Below are positions 7,861 to 15,701 of a stretch of DNA of 57,857 bases, piece by piece. A program made the position numbers and the translations under genes. Within the stretch, counting starts at the first letter, position 1, and every line of letters starts with the position of its first letter. A model generated the notes under the pieces. The model saw only the letters and a list, made by a program, of their open reading frames with translations. It did not search any database and was not told the origin of the DNA. The stretch lies in the IMG/VR virus record IMGVR_UViG_3300043607_000048, positions 1 through 57,857 of that record. One strand, written 5' to 3'. This stretch comes from a virus.

Positions 7861-8341
7861 GGGAAACCTCCTCTGTGAAATTTGGTCTGGCAAACTCTCC
7901 GAAATGTTCTCTCGCTGCGGAGTCGTAAACCAACGCTCCTTCCCGGGCATTGGTGAAATACCCAAGGTGAATCTTGCGTTTGTTTACACTGATAGAAGCT
8001 TGAAACTTGTCAGCCGATTTTGACCAAAACACTCCTTTGAACGGTGACGAGTGTTTTTGGTTCCTTCTGTTTTGTCCGTTCTGTGACCGAGTAGCAGGCC
8101 GCAAATTATGCTTTTGGTTGTTGAGTCCGTTTTGGTCCCGGTGGTCTGTGTGCGGAAGGTCGTGCGGCAGAATGAAGCGGTGCATGGGAAGCGTGTACTC
8201 TTCGTCACCGATCTTGACGGTCCTTACTGCGTATCCCCGATGCTTCTGCCGGATGTAGCGCCATTTGAGTTTCGAGACGCGTTCAAAATCCTCGTCATCC
8301 ACCAAAGCAAACTTACCTTTTGTTAGGGGCACCTGTTTCAC
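7850..8341 (-). CDS. HNH homing endonuclease with AP2 domain (copy 2)
   Basis: This 163-residue protein has the same architecture as the copy at 5105: an HNH_3 core (MHRFILPHDLPHTDHRDQNG, then LNNQKHNLRPAT) and an AP2-like C-terminus (SPFKGVFWSKSADKFQASIS to FGEFARPNF). A seven-residue tail, EEVSLGV, encodes the ribosome-binding site of the portal gene, and the stop lies 8 bases inside the portal frame. Two related but diverged endonucleases bracketing an essential gene is a classic drive arrangement. It follows the methyltransferase gene by 10 bases. Confidence 0.88.
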   Translation of the reverse strand: MKQVPLTKGKFALVDDEDFERVSKLKWRYIRQKHRGYAVRTVKIGDEEYTLPMHRFILPHDLPHTDHRDQNGLNNQKHNLRPATRSQNGQNRRNQKHSSPFKGVFWSKSADKFQASISVNKRKIHLGYFTNAREGALVYDSAAREHFGEFARPNFTEEVSLGV

Positions 8342-8351
8342 TGACAGGCGA

Positions 8352-8933
8352 TTACTCCCGTTTGCGCATTATCGCAAGCTCTTTCGAAAAGTGGATCGCG
8401 TCCACGTCGCCAGCTCCAGCGTGAATGTTCCCAACGAATGCGAGGAGCCAAGCCTTGGCATCGGCAGCAACGTTAAGGTCTTCAATCTCGTAGATACCGC
8501 CCGGTTTCACGCTCGGCCAAAGGAATCCAAACGTGGTGATGATGTCGCTGGAGATATGGGAGCCGTCATCAATGATGATGTCCCACTCGTTTCCATAGTC
8601 GGCTACAAAGCACTTCCAAAAAACTTCGCTGGTCTGATCCCCGCAATTGAACACGTATCGCGGGACTTCGGTTGAAAAGGGGGTGTTGTACGGGTTCGTG
8701 TCGTGAACGATGTCAACGCCGTGAACTAACGCCTTTGGGAAATACTCCAGCCACGTGCGCGCTGACTCGCCGCCGCCGATTCCGATTTCCAAAATCTTAA
8801 TTGCCTTGTAGCGCACCGGATCAAAGAACCGTTCAAGGTGTCGGCAATAGTCGTGAGGCTTGGCGTACGTGCGCGTGAACTGGCTGGCTTTATCGGTCTG
8901 ATGCTCAATCGCAATTTGGTCGAGCGTCTTCAT
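8352..8933 (-). CDS. SAM-dependent O-methyltransferase-like protein (MycE/demethylmacrocin type)
   Basis: This 193-residue protein carries an N-terminal 'QTDKASQFTRTYAKPHDYC' block and motif I ILEIGIGGGESARTW. The motif II/III region is WDIIIDDGSHISSDI, followed by KPGGIYEIEDL. The TDK block with IIIDDGSH is characteristic of the macrolide/sugar O-methyltransferase group. A sugar or small-molecule hydroxyl is therefore the likely acceptor. The ATG at 8933 overlaps the upstream TGA as ATGA; an in-frame GTG at 8942 is rejected. It closes the glycan-modification cluster before the endonuclease and portal genes. Confidence 0.82.
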   Translation of the reverse strand: MKTLDQIAIEHQTDKASQFTRTYAKPHDYCRHLERFFDPVRYKAIKILEIGIGGGESARTWLEYFPKALVHGVDIVHDTNPYNTPFSTEVPRYVFNCGDQTSEVFWKCFVADYGNEWDIIIDDGSHISSDIITTFGFLWPSVKPGGIYEIEDLNVAADAKAWLLAFVGNIHAGAGDVDAIHFSKELAIMRKRE

Positions 8934-9250
8934 TCTTTCCACAGCTCCATAGGTACACTTTTACCAGCGAGCGCGTGACGGCAATCTGTTTGGTAATTCA
9001 GAATGCCGCTGGTGATGACTACGTGACAATCGCTCTCTTTCCCATCGGTGAACATTATCCGCAATGACGGACTTATTGTTGGGCACATGGGGTTCCCGTC
9101 GTAACACCAAACCACGGGTGCCGTTGGAGCTGGAGGAGGAGCGTTTATGAACGGGACGCAATGCGCCCGATTGCAGCCGGGGCACCAAAAGCAAACATGG
9201 CTATGACTGCCGGGAGCGTGCTGCGGATAATGGACTACCCAGCCATTCAC
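8930..9250 (-). CDS. DUF6527-like small zinc-motif protein
   Basis: This 106-residue protein has CPGCNRAH (a CxxC plus His), a WCYDG segment, PTISPSLRI and CHVVITSGILNYQTDCRHAL. The order CxxC, W-x-x-x-G, PT-x-SPS, CH-x-x-I-x-x-G, D-C-x-H matches my memory of the short DUF6527-type family, common in phages and next to metabolic genes. Its biochemical role is unknown. The start is GTG at 9250, overlapping the TGA of the upstream methyltransferase (GTGA). Confidence 0.6.
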   Translation of the reverse strand: MNGWVVHYPQHAPGSHSHVCFWCPGCNRAHCVPFINAPPPAPTAPVVWCYDGNPMCPTISPSLRIMFTDGKESDCHVVITSGILNYQTDCRHALAGKSVPMELWKE

Positions 9251-9849
9251 AGTTTCTTAATCACAAAGGTGAAACCGTTCCCTACTTTGTCATCGGCTTC
9301 CTGAGTGGCGACTACTTCACAGCCGCCGATGTATTTGACTGCCTCCAGAGCATCCTCCAAATGCCAGACCGTGTGATGAAACAAAACCCAAGTGTGGACG
9401 GTCGGAACGAGTCCAACCATGTCCGGTGGCAAATACCTTCCCTCGTGCCGGTAAATCAAATCCTGCAATTTGGTTCGGAGCCGTCCCTTATCGAACGTGC
9501 GTTCTGGATGCGGGAAAATCGTAAAAACCAATCCGCCCGGCTTCACTACCCGGAGCCATTCCTTGAGCGCGCCCAACGTATCCCAATTGTGCTCCAGACA
9601 ATGCGAGCTAACTACGAAATCCCACTGGCCGGTTTCAAACGGTAGTTTGCAGCCATCGGCGATGACATCGACTCTGGCAGTCTCACCGCAATGCTCCATC
9701 TCCTCCTTCTTCCAAGACGTGTCGAGGCTATCGGTCCAATCAACGTTGAGAGTGTCCAGACCAAAAGGGTTGTGGGCTGAGGCTCCCATTTCAATTCCCT
9801 TCAATCCGGTGAGGAGTGAGTTTGCCAGTGCGCTAGTCGGTGATTTCAT
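9247..9849 (-). CDS. Class I SAM methyltransferase (type 11-like)
   Basis: This 200-residue protein has the motif I variant GIEMGASAHNPFGLDTLNVD, a motif II region PFETGQWDFVVSSHCLEH and motif III RVVKPGGLVFTIFPH. These are hallmarks of the methyltransferase_11 fold found in sugar and lipid modification clusters. The ATG at 9849 lies inside the last codons of the radical SAM gene (17-base overlap). The longer frame to 9945 runs through that gene and is less likely. The acceptor is not identifiable. Confidence 0.78.
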   Translation of the reverse strand: MKSPTSALANSLLTGLKGIEMGASAHNPFGLDTLNVDWTDSLDTSWKKEEMEHCGETARVDVIADGCKLPFETGQWDFVVSSHCLEHNWDTLGALKEWLRVVKPGGLVFTIFPHPERTFDKGRLRTKLQDLIYRHEGRYLPPDMVGLVPTVHTWVLFHHTVWHLEDALEAVKYIGGCEVVATQEADDKVGNGFTFVIKKL

Positions 9850-10918
9850 CAGTGCGCCACTTTGCCCGGTCCACGATATGGAAGTAAAGATTTGTCCGGT
9901 AGAAAAGACACTGCTTGCAAATGGAGTGCCCGGTCCTCTGCTCAATCATTTGGTCAGGAGTCGTGTCCAAATAATCTCCAACTGTGATCCTGCGGTCGGC
10001 AACGCACGCGCACATGGACGTCTTGCCGTCATGCCGGATAAACGTGAACATTGATCCAGCTCCCACCGGACAGACTTCGCGCATCGGGTGATGGGTGTAC
10101 AACTCCCGGGCCTGATCGGGCGGGATTTTAAGGCGCTGCATCGTGTCGATGTAGGTCTGGCCAACGGGCGGCAGCGCGGTATTCCAGTCGGGCCTGCCTG
10201 CCTGAATCTCAAACGGAGCTGCCAGCGGGTCTTTGGATCGGCAATACTGGATCGCGTTCTCCATTGAGATTGCCCGGGCGAGCGATGTGAAAAACTCAAT
10301 GCCTAAACCGGTAGCGTATTCCTTCATCAGCTCAATCTCATGGCCGTTGTCGTTATACACGTGGTAATTGACCGCGATTCTTACCTTGGGATTCAGCTTC
10401 GCGTTGGCTTCCGCGATGGTCACCATGTTGGCCATCACCTTTTCGATCTTACCGCCCGCGTGCCCCTTCTCGTAAACCTCCTGAGTAAACCCGGAGAGCG
10501 AAATGATGATCATGTCGGGCTGCTCGGCGAGCGTTTCGTCAACGCGCTGGATGAAATTCAGGTTGGTGGAAAACTCCGGGTGCAGACCGCGCCGTTTGAT
10601 CGCGGCGATGCACTCAGGTAACCGGGGATGCAAAAACGGCTCGCTGTTGCCGTAGAGGAACACAATCGCGTTCGGATTCTCGGAGGCAATCTTGTCCAGA
10701 ATCTTCTCCATCAACTCAGGCTCCATGACCCCGGTCAGGTGATCGTAACCTTTCTGGTTACCTTTCGTGCAGGTGGGGCAATGCAGGTTGCAAACGGAAT
10801 TAACCTCCAAGAAGTAGCGCCACGATTTTAGCCGGGTGTGCTCCATCGCAATTGCCCCGCCGCTCTCGGCGAAAGGGATCGCCGCGTCATCATAAGCTTT
10901 CTGCATCTCTGCCGTCAT
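9833..10918 (-). CDS. Radical SAM enzyme with C-terminal cysteine cluster
   Basis: This 361-residue protein has the canonical CNLHCPTC motif (Cys43, Cys47, Cys50) for the [4Fe-4S]-SAM cluster. A TIM-barrel-like sequence follows. A C-terminal Cys-rich region (CPVGAG about 285, CACV about 304, C-x2-C about 340) looks SPASM-like and would bind auxiliary clusters. SPASM-type enzymes modify peptides, sugars or other small molecules. Flanked by glycosyltransferases and methyltransferases, it may act on the same glycan or on a virion peptide. It follows the glycosyltransferase-like gene by 12 bases. Substrate unknown. Confidence 0.85.
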   Translation of the reverse strand: MTAEMQKAYDDAAIPFAESGGAIAMEHTRLKSWRYFLEVNSVCNLHCPTCTKGNQKGYDHLTGVMEPELMEKILDKIASENPNAIVFLYGNSEPFLHPRLPECIAAIKRRGLHPEFSTNLNFIQRVDETLAEQPDMIIISLSGFTQEVYEKGHAGGKIEKVMANMVTIAEANAKLNPKVRIAVNYHVYNDNGHEIELMKEYATGLGIEFFTSLARAISMENAIQYCRSKDPLAAPFEIQAGRPDWNTALPPVGQTYIDTMQRLKIPPDQARELYTHHPMREVCPVGAGSMFTFIRHDGKTSMCACVADRRITVGDYLDTTPDQMIEQRTGHSICKQCLFYRTNLYFHIVDRAKWRTDEITD

Positions 10919-10930
10919 AGGCTCACGCTA

Positions 10931-11608
10931 TCACGATCCGATTGGCCCGGCATAATAATTTTTGATGAACGGCAGGCGCGGGCCGTTGCCAAGGATTACC
11001 TCAGCCTCATACCTGCTCTCCAATGAACCGATCCCGGAATCTTTGATGCGGCGGCGGGTGAAGATGCTGGGGATGGTTGAAAAGAATTCCGATCGTACCC
11101 AATAGAAGTTTCCCGCGAAATAGTGCTGAGAGTGATCCCAACCCTGCCCGGTAAGCCAGTGGCACCCTACCGCTTCGTAAACAGAAAGGTCGGCGACACA
11201 ATGCCGCCAGTGCGTTACGCAGTAGTGCATCATGCGCCTTCGCCAGTTGCCCGCGAACGTGCCGTAATCGCTGCCCTCGGCGTGAGTCGATCCTTTGCAG
11301 TGAAAGTACAGGACCGCCCATTGCGGGTGAGTCTTAACCCATTTCTCCATCATCACCAGCGTGAGATTTTCAGAGCGGCTGTCCAAGCCGTGGTAAGTGA
11401 CCTGCGCTTTGTCCGGGAGCAATCCCTGAGCATATACTTTGCTCTCCTCCCCGCCGTTCACGCCAATGTGAATCTCCTGAGCGGCTTCCTCCAGCCCGCT
11501 CTCTTTCATCATGGCCATCTGCTCATGGACAACGTTTAGCGCGTTGGGTACCGCATCGTTGCCGATCTGGAAAAGGCAGTGATAGAAGACGGCAATGGGC
11601 AGGGGCAT
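10931..11608 (-). CDS. Glycosyltransferase-like protein (HCKG/FAGNF type)
   Basis: This 225-residue protein contains WAVLYFHCKGSTH and, about 55 residues later, HYFAGNFYWVRSEFF. These landmarks match a family of putative GT-A-type glycosyltransferases in phages and polysaccharide loci (HTKG ... HFSGNFWW). The N-terminus MPLPIAVFYHCLFQIG is a typical first strand. The ATG at 11608 shares its A with the TAA of the upstream gene (TAATG), so the longer frame to 11635 is rejected. It probably transfers a sugar to a glycan on the virion or host surface. The acceptor is unknown. Confidence 0.68.
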   Translation of the reverse strand: MPLPIAVFYHCLFQIGNDAVPNALNVVHEQMAMMKESGLEEAAQEIHIGVNGGEESKVYAQGLLPDKAQVTYHGLDSRSENLTLVMMEKWVKTHPQWAVLYFHCKGSTHAEGSDYGTFAGNWRRRMMHYCVTHWRHCVADLSVYEAVGCHWLTGQGWDHSQHYFAGNFYWVRSEFFSTIPSIFTRRRIKDSGIGSLESRYEAEVILGNGPRLPFIKNYYAGPIGS

Positions 11609-12288
11609 TATTCGCAGTGATAATACGGCGGGCACGTGAGCCGGTCGCCGATGATGATATTTTCTTGGGAAGCGTTGTGGAATCCGCCGCGCATAGAGTC
11701 GCAGTCGTGGAGCGGCTTCACTTCATTCCAGCCCGCAATCCAAACGGGCTTTTGCTGCCTGAGCGTCCACGTGGTCAAACCTTCCGGGCCGTGCTCGTAG
11801 GGATAACGCTGGGCATTGTTGGTGACGCGCAACGGATGATCGTTGACTAGCTTCGGCGAACACCAAAATCCGGTAGTTCGAACATGCGGGAACACGTTGA
11901 AGCGTGAGTCACCTTGGTTCCCGGTGCATCCGTAAAGTCCATCGCCGTAGGTTTGATAAACGTTCACGATGCGAGCCAGCCAGTGCGCGCCGCGAAAGTA
12001 GCTGTTGCCACCACAGAAAACCATCAGGTCACACGGCACACTCCTTGCCGCCAACTGGAATCCCCCGATGTCGAATCCGCTATCGTCGTGCTCCAGAAAT
12101 TGGCAGTTGGGCATAGACTCAAACAGGAACCGGGTTTGATCGTCGGCCTTGCCGCCGTTGCAGATTATCACCGAGTCGTGGACGTATCCGGCAGGGTGCG
12201 CGTTGTAGCTGGCGATGAATTTTATTGCCCGGTCAAGGTGACCGTTACCTCCGTTCTCGGGGTAGATGAAAACTACAGCGACTTTCAT
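11608..12288 (-). CDS. Glycosyltransferase-like protein, RgpF-style DIGG motif (paralogue A)
   Basis: This 226-residue protein has a GT-A-like beginning (MKVAVVFIYPENGG), a sugar-nucleotide-type motif EHDDSGFDIGGFQLA, then CDLMVFCGGNSYFRGAHWLA. The 'D-x-G-F-D-I-G-G-F' block resembles the NxGxDIG motif of rhamnan/RgpF-like glycosyltransferases. It is a diverged paralogue of the adjacent 12285-12920 gene: both have CDLMV-x-x-G, PHxRTT-x-FW and YxxEHGP in the same order. The start overlaps the upstream stop as ATGA. Confidence 0.62.
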   Translation of the reverse strand: MKVAVVFIYPENGGNGHLDRAIKFIASYNAHPAGYVHDSVIICNGGKADDQTRFLFESMPNCQFLEHDDSGFDIGGFQLAARSVPCDLMVFCGGNSYFRGAHWLARIVNVYQTYGDGLYGCTGNQGDSRFNVFPHVRTTGFWCSPKLVNDHPLRVTNNAQRYPYEHGPEGLTTWTLRQQKPVWIAGWNEVKPLHDCDSMRGGFHNASQENIIIGDRLTCPPYYHCE

Positions 12289-12920
12289 TCCCCGAAATCT
12301 CTAAGGGAATGTTGGTCCCTTGCCAATGCTTCTTCTATCGGAATCGCGTGCCAGTGTTTGAGCGAGTACGCCCCGGCCCATGTAACTTGAAACGGTTCAA
12401 AGCCCAATCGCCAGCTCCAGAGCGCGATACTCTGAGGGCCGTGCTCAAACGCGTATCTATCAGCGTCGGATTCAAGATAGGGATAGCTCGCCAGCATCTC
12501 CCGGGGGAGCCAGAAGAAAGTGGTCCGTATGTGCGGCGTAGGCTCCTGAAAGGCCCATGCCCCGTAAACTGCCGGGCCGATGTGCAGGTAGGAATTCACA
12601 ATCACGTCCAGCCAACCGGGCTTCCAAAAGTTGACGTGTGATCCCATGCAAACCATCAGGTCACAATCAATCGCCTGAGAGGCAAGGTAGAACGCGCCCA
12701 AATCCTTTGCCCAATTGTTGTGCGAATGGAATACCGGCGAGAGCGGCTCAAACCATTGCCGGGCTTCTTTAACTGAGGCGGTGCCGTTGACGATGACGTG
12801 AAGCTCATGGTCGGCGGCACCGCCCGGATGCTCCATGTAGCTCTCTACGAATTTACGGGCGGCGGGGCAATACTTCGCGGGATCGACTGTCGGGAAAACG
12901 TAAACGAGCGCAACGCGCAT
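12285..12920 (-). CDS. Glycosyltransferase-like protein (paralogue B)
   Basis: This 211-residue paralogue of the next gene has MRVALVYVFPTVD at the N-terminus, HNNWAKDLGAFYLAS as the nucleotide-sugar-like motif, CDLMVCMGSHVNFWKPGWLD, and PHIRTTFFW ... YAFEHGPQSI. The DIGG of paralogue A is DLGA here. The pair probably arose by tandem duplication and may add successive sugars. I start at ATG 12920, although a GTG codon precedes it. It is the first gene of the sugar/methyl cluster; a gap of about 100 bases separates it from the upstream small genes. Confidence 0.6.
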   Translation of the reverse strand: MRVALVYVFPTVDPAKYCPAARKFVESYMEHPGGAADHELHVIVNGTASVKEARQWFEPLSPVFHSHNNWAKDLGAFYLASQAIDCDLMVCMGSHVNFWKPGWLDVIVNSYLHIGPAVYGAWAFQEPTPHIRTTFFWLPREMLASYPYLESDADRYAFEHGPQSIALWSWRLGFEPFQVTWAGAYSLKHWHAIPIEEALARDQHSLRDFGE

Positions 12921-13018
12921 CACTCACGGAAAAGGTTAGACTCTGTGCCTACGACCGCAGTTTTTACATTTCATAAATTATTTCTCTGCGTATTCGTTGG
13001 TCGGAGGGTGGAAAATGG

Positions 13019-13354
13019 TCAATGATTGGTGCCGTCCTTCAACCCTCGGTTATACCAAGTTCGGTTAATGGCGTCGATATACCCACCGCATTTGGAGCAC
13101 CGCCACTTGCAGTCGAATGTTTGTTGATGATGTGTAGGATTCTTTATTGGCTTTTTGGTGTGCCGGTCCAGCGCGATAGAAAAATCGTGGCCGGCGCAAG
13201 ATTCCAGTGCGGCAGTGTTGGCCAACACCTGTTGCAGAATTTGTTCGGATACGGTTTTTGGAATGCCTACCATCTCTGCGACTTCGTGGATTGTTTTGGC
13301 CCGTTTATTCGGTATTCCTTTTGGTAGGCTCACGGCGTTTGGCTCCTTTTCCAC
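13019..13354 (-). CDS. Small zinc-ribbon/HTH-like protein
   Basis: This 111-residue protein has an N-terminal helical segment (TIHEVAEMVGIPKTVSEQIL) that could be a helix-turn-helix. The C-terminus carries CKWRCSKCGGYID, a CxxC knuckle with further Cys/His. Nucleic-acid binding is plausible but unproven. It overlaps the lipoprotein-like gene upstream by 25 bases and is the last member of the small-gene chain before the 98-base gap at 12921-13018. That gap holds only a possible 12-codon ORF (12936-12974, MKCKNCGRRHRV). Confidence 0.6.
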   Translation of the reverse strand: MEKEPNAVSLPKGIPNKRAKTIHEVAEMVGIPKTVSEQILQQVLANTAALESCAGHDFSIALDRHTKKPIKNPTHHQQTFDCKWRCSKCGGYIDAINRTWYNRGLKDGTNH

Positions 13355-13506
13355 GGATAGGTTATTGGACCACTGACGCCAACGTAGGTGGACAGGTCGC
13401 CGCTTCGATGGTCAACCGCTTCGGTTAGATTCCATGTGTCGGGCAGGCTCAAGCAGCCGGTGCAAAGCACGCAAATCGACAGAACGACGACAAGAGAGGG
13501 GGTCAT
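13330..13506 (-). CDS. 58-residue lipoprotein-like protein
   Basis: The start is ATG at 13506 in an ATGA overlap with the upstream stop. A short N-terminus and a hydrophobic stretch (PSLVVVLSICVL) lead to CTGC at residues 15-18, resembling a lipobox, although the -3 residue is Cys rather than Leu. About 40 polar residues follow. This is the size and shape of phage outer-membrane lipoproteins, including Rz1-like spanins, but it lies far from the holin and has no partner beside it. Membrane lipoprotein is likely; spanin is only a possibility. Confidence 0.55.
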   Translation of the reverse strand: MTPSLVVVLSICVLCTGCLSLPDTWNLTEAVDHRSGDLSTYVGVSGPITYPWKRSQTP

Positions 13507-13760
13507 GGCGTTTGGGGTCCGGCCAGCCATTTGAGGTGGTATAGGATCGATCGCAGGTCCGCTTCCCCATCTTCACGTTGCTCCTGAACGTATTTCCGCA
13601 CGTTCTCCAGCACTTCGGCGCGGATTTCCTGCACGATGGGAACTAGGCATTGCTCAGAGTCAATGCCGCCCTGTTTTTCTGATAGTTCGATTAGCTCGGA
13701 AGCCCAATCTTCTGCCGGTTTAAGTCGTATGGATTCACTCATAATGGATGTAGTTTTCAT
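13503..13760 (-). CDS. Small acidic helical protein, unknown
   Basis: This 85-residue protein starts at ATG 13760, overlapping the TGA of the upstream gene (ATGA); its own TGA overlaps the next ATG. It has a mostly helical, charged sequence (EIRAEVLENVRKYVQEQRED) with no cysteine motif or membrane segment. No family is recognised. The tight overlaps on both sides support translation. Confidence 0.62.
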   Translation of the reverse strand: MKTTSIMSESIRLKPAEDWASELIELSEKQGGIDSEQCLVPIVQEIRAEVLENVRKYVQEQREDGEADLRSILYHLKWLAGPQTP

Positions 13761-14116
13761 TGCTTCCTGATTAGTTTTGCTGCTTGGTTAAGAGCGTCTT
13801 CGACCTTTCCGCCTAGTGTTCCTCGCCCTTTGCATTTGCTGCACTTTTTAAATCGAACGGACGGCGTAAGCGCCTCGTTGTGATATAGCAGCCGTTGTCC
13901 GTGCCCTTGGCAATGTGGGCAGAAGTTGGATTGATGATGCGGACATAAGTGGGGTGCACCGTCAATTATTTGTGTTTTGCACTTGGGCACGGCGCAGAAG
14001 TGATAGTCTGACCTCGGCAATTCAGCCCGCCGCAATGTCACGCTGACGCCATTAGGGACGGTTGGAGAATAATCGTGGATAGGTGTGACCTTGATGGATT
14101 TATTCACTTCGCTCAT
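13757..14116 (-). CDS. Double CxxCxGxG zinc-motif protein
   Basis: This 119-residue protein has CAVPKC, CPHHQSNFCPHCQGHG and CSKCKGRGTLGG, so two copies of the CxxCxGxG knuckle known from the DnaJ central zinc domain. It lacks a J-domain. The number and spacing of cysteines suggest two zinc sites and protein or nucleic-acid binding. It is linked by ATGA overlaps to the 38-residue gene upstream and the 85-residue gene downstream. The function is unknown. Confidence 0.65.
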   Translation of the reverse strand: MSEVNKSIKVTPIHDYSPTVPNGVSVTLRRAELPRSDYHFCAVPKCKTQIIDGAPHLCPHHQSNFCPHCQGHGQRLLYHNEALTPSVRFKKCSKCKGRGTLGGKVEDALNQAAKLIRKQ

Positions 14117-14229
14117 AATCTTTCTTTAGTTTGACTATCACGAGATTCCCCGCACATACAGATGTTCAGGTAATCAACGGGAATACCCAAACTCTCCGCC
14201 ACAGCCACACGCATTTGTTCAGCGGTCAT
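14113..14229 (-). CDS. 38-residue protein with overlaps on both sides
   Basis: The frame runs from ATG 14229, sharing one base with the upstream TGA (TGATG), to TGA 14113, overlapping the next ATG (ATGA). The product begins MTAEQMRVAVAESLGIPVDY and ends with a CMCGESRDSQTKERL tail. It is too small for domain recognition. It exactly fills the space between its neighbours, which is the main evidence that it is a gene. Confidence 0.5.
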   Translation of the reverse strand: MTAEQMRVAVAESLGIPVDYLNICMCGESRDSQTKERL

Positions 14230-14951
14230 CACGATCCTGCCAGCTCTCTAGCTATCCAACATCCGGGGACGGCGCGGAGCTGTGAGAGGGTTTCGTCGGA
14301 GACTTCGCGCCGGATATATTCCAGCGGGACGTGAACCTTTAGCTTCATCGGGCAGAGACAGACTCCGCACACGTTTAGCTTTTCGTCGTTGGGCGTGGTG
14401 AGATTTCGGCCCTTGGCTTTGTCGAGCTGGCGGCGGATCGCTTCGGAGGCGGGCTTTGTAAACCAAGCCGTGAAATCGCCAGCCGTATTTTGAGGACAGG
14501 CTACGCACACTGAGGAGCGCGATGTTGAAACCTCGGGAGAAACAGCCGGGGCTTCCGCGTCCAGCCATTCATTCAGCGTGCGAACGCCTGCCCAAATCTT
14601 TTTCAAGCTACCTGCCGCAGCAGCTAGTGCGCTTGGGCTGCTCGGGTTCTGGCTCGGATGACCGAGAAAAGGGGGAGGGTCGGGCTGACCTCCCTCAGCC
14701 ATTACGTATTGAGCGAAACCTCTCTGGAGACACACGGCGGCGTTGTACTCATCTATCCGGTCCATCATGCCGCCTATCGACAAATCCCACTGGAGTTGCG
14801 CCTGCACTCGCGGGTTGGCGTTCAACAGATTGATCACCGCTCGGGCGATAAAATCCATTGAAGAGTAAGGAGGCGCGCTCCATTTGAGTTGCGGGATATA
14901 AAATTGCAGTCCGTTTGGAATCTGCATCTGGCGGTTTTTTAGTCGAGCCAC
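14229..14951 (-). CDS. Cys-rich conserved phage protein, unknown
   Basis: This 240-residue protein's C-terminal half has CVACPQNTAGDFTAWFTKPA ... LNVCGVCLCPMKLKVHVPL, giving at least five clustered cysteines that probably bind zinc or an iron-sulfur cluster. The N-terminal half (LQFYIPQLKWSAPPYSSMDF, then helical) has no known fold. The start is ATG at 14951, 27 bases after the membrane-protein gene. The pattern looks like a conserved family, but I cannot name a function. Confidence 0.65.
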   Translation of the reverse strand: MARLKNRQMQIPNGLQFYIPQLKWSAPPYSSMDFIARAVINLLNANPRVQAQLQWDLSIGGMMDRIDEYNAAVCLQRGFAQYVMAEGGQPDPPPFLGHPSQNPSSPSALAAAAGSLKKIWAGVRTLNEWLDAEAPAVSPEVSTSRSSVCVACPQNTAGDFTAWFTKPASEAIRRQLDKAKGRNLTTPNDEKLNVCGVCLCPMKLKVHVPLEYIRREVSDETLSQLRAVPGCWIARELAGS

Positions 14952-14978
14952 GGGCTGGTTTCTATCAGGGTCCGGGAA

Positions 14979-15701
14979 TCATTGCAACTGCACACCGCGC
15001 CAGAGACGTAGGGCCATCGTTTCCTTGGCTGGCATCACCGGCCCGAAATCGCTCACCATCGTGCCGTTTGTCCAGTAGCACGGGCCAAAATTCGTCATCA
15101 GTGGCAGGCCGTTCGAATAAATGATCGAGACAAATTGGGCGTTGTTGAACCAGTTGGTGACGGTATATTCGTCCTTCCAATCCGCGCCGTTGGTTGAGCT
15201 TTGGAACGTCATCACCGCCGTGTCCCAGTCGTTGAGCTGGGTGATTTTCCAATCTGGCATTACGAGCGCCGGGCCGTTGGTGTCCATGCCGAAGACGAAA
15301 TTTGGATTCGGCGGCGGGTTGGTGACTGGCGGGTTTCGAGTTGTCGGCGGCAGGCTCGGCAGCTTCTTGCAGAGCTTCCAAAGCCCGTAAACGATGATCG
15401 CGCCGACAATGAGGATCGCGCAACCAGCGAGCACCGCCGAATCTTTTTCAGGAGGAGGAGGCGGCTGTTCCCCGGCCTGCGCCGGTGCCAGCGCCAGCGC
15501 CCCGCACAGGATCAGCGCCACAATGGCTTTGCTTTTTATCAACGCCGCCAGCGCCATTGAGAACGCCAGCGCATTCATCAGCATGAAGCCGTAAATGACA
15601 ATCCGATAATCGTTAAAGCACGAAAGGACGGCTAGAACGAGCGCGTAGAACAGTGTCCCGGCAAAGAATTTCCACAGGGGTTTAATCGAAGGGGTTTTCA
15701 T
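14979..15701 (-). CDS. Membrane-anchored protein, first gene of the left minus operon
   Basis: This 240-residue protein begins MKTPSIKPLWKFFAG and has three or four hydrophobic segments (about 12-35, 38-55, 60-75 and 88-107). Between the last two is a signal-peptidase-like LALAPAQAGEQPPPPP. A Pro-rich linker and a soluble domain with SSTNGADWKDEYTVTNW and YSNGLPLMTNFG follow, a style common in verrucomicrobial secreted proteins. The start at ATG 15701 avoids running into the divergent control region. It probably sits in the host inner membrane facing the periplasm. The role is unknown; superinfection exclusion is one possibility. Confidence 0.6.
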   Translation of the reverse strand: MKTPSIKPLWKFFAGTLFYALVLAVLSCFNDYRIVIYGFMLMNALAFSMALAALIKSKAIVALILCGALALAPAQAGEQPPPPPEKDSAVLAGCAILIVGAIIVYGLWKLCKKLPSLPPTTRNPPVTNPPPNPNFVFGMDTNGPALVMPDWKITQLNDWDTAVMTFQSSTNGADWKDEYTVTNWFNNAQFVSIIYSNGLPLMTNFGPCYWTNGTMVSDFGPVMPAKETMALRLWRGVQLQ

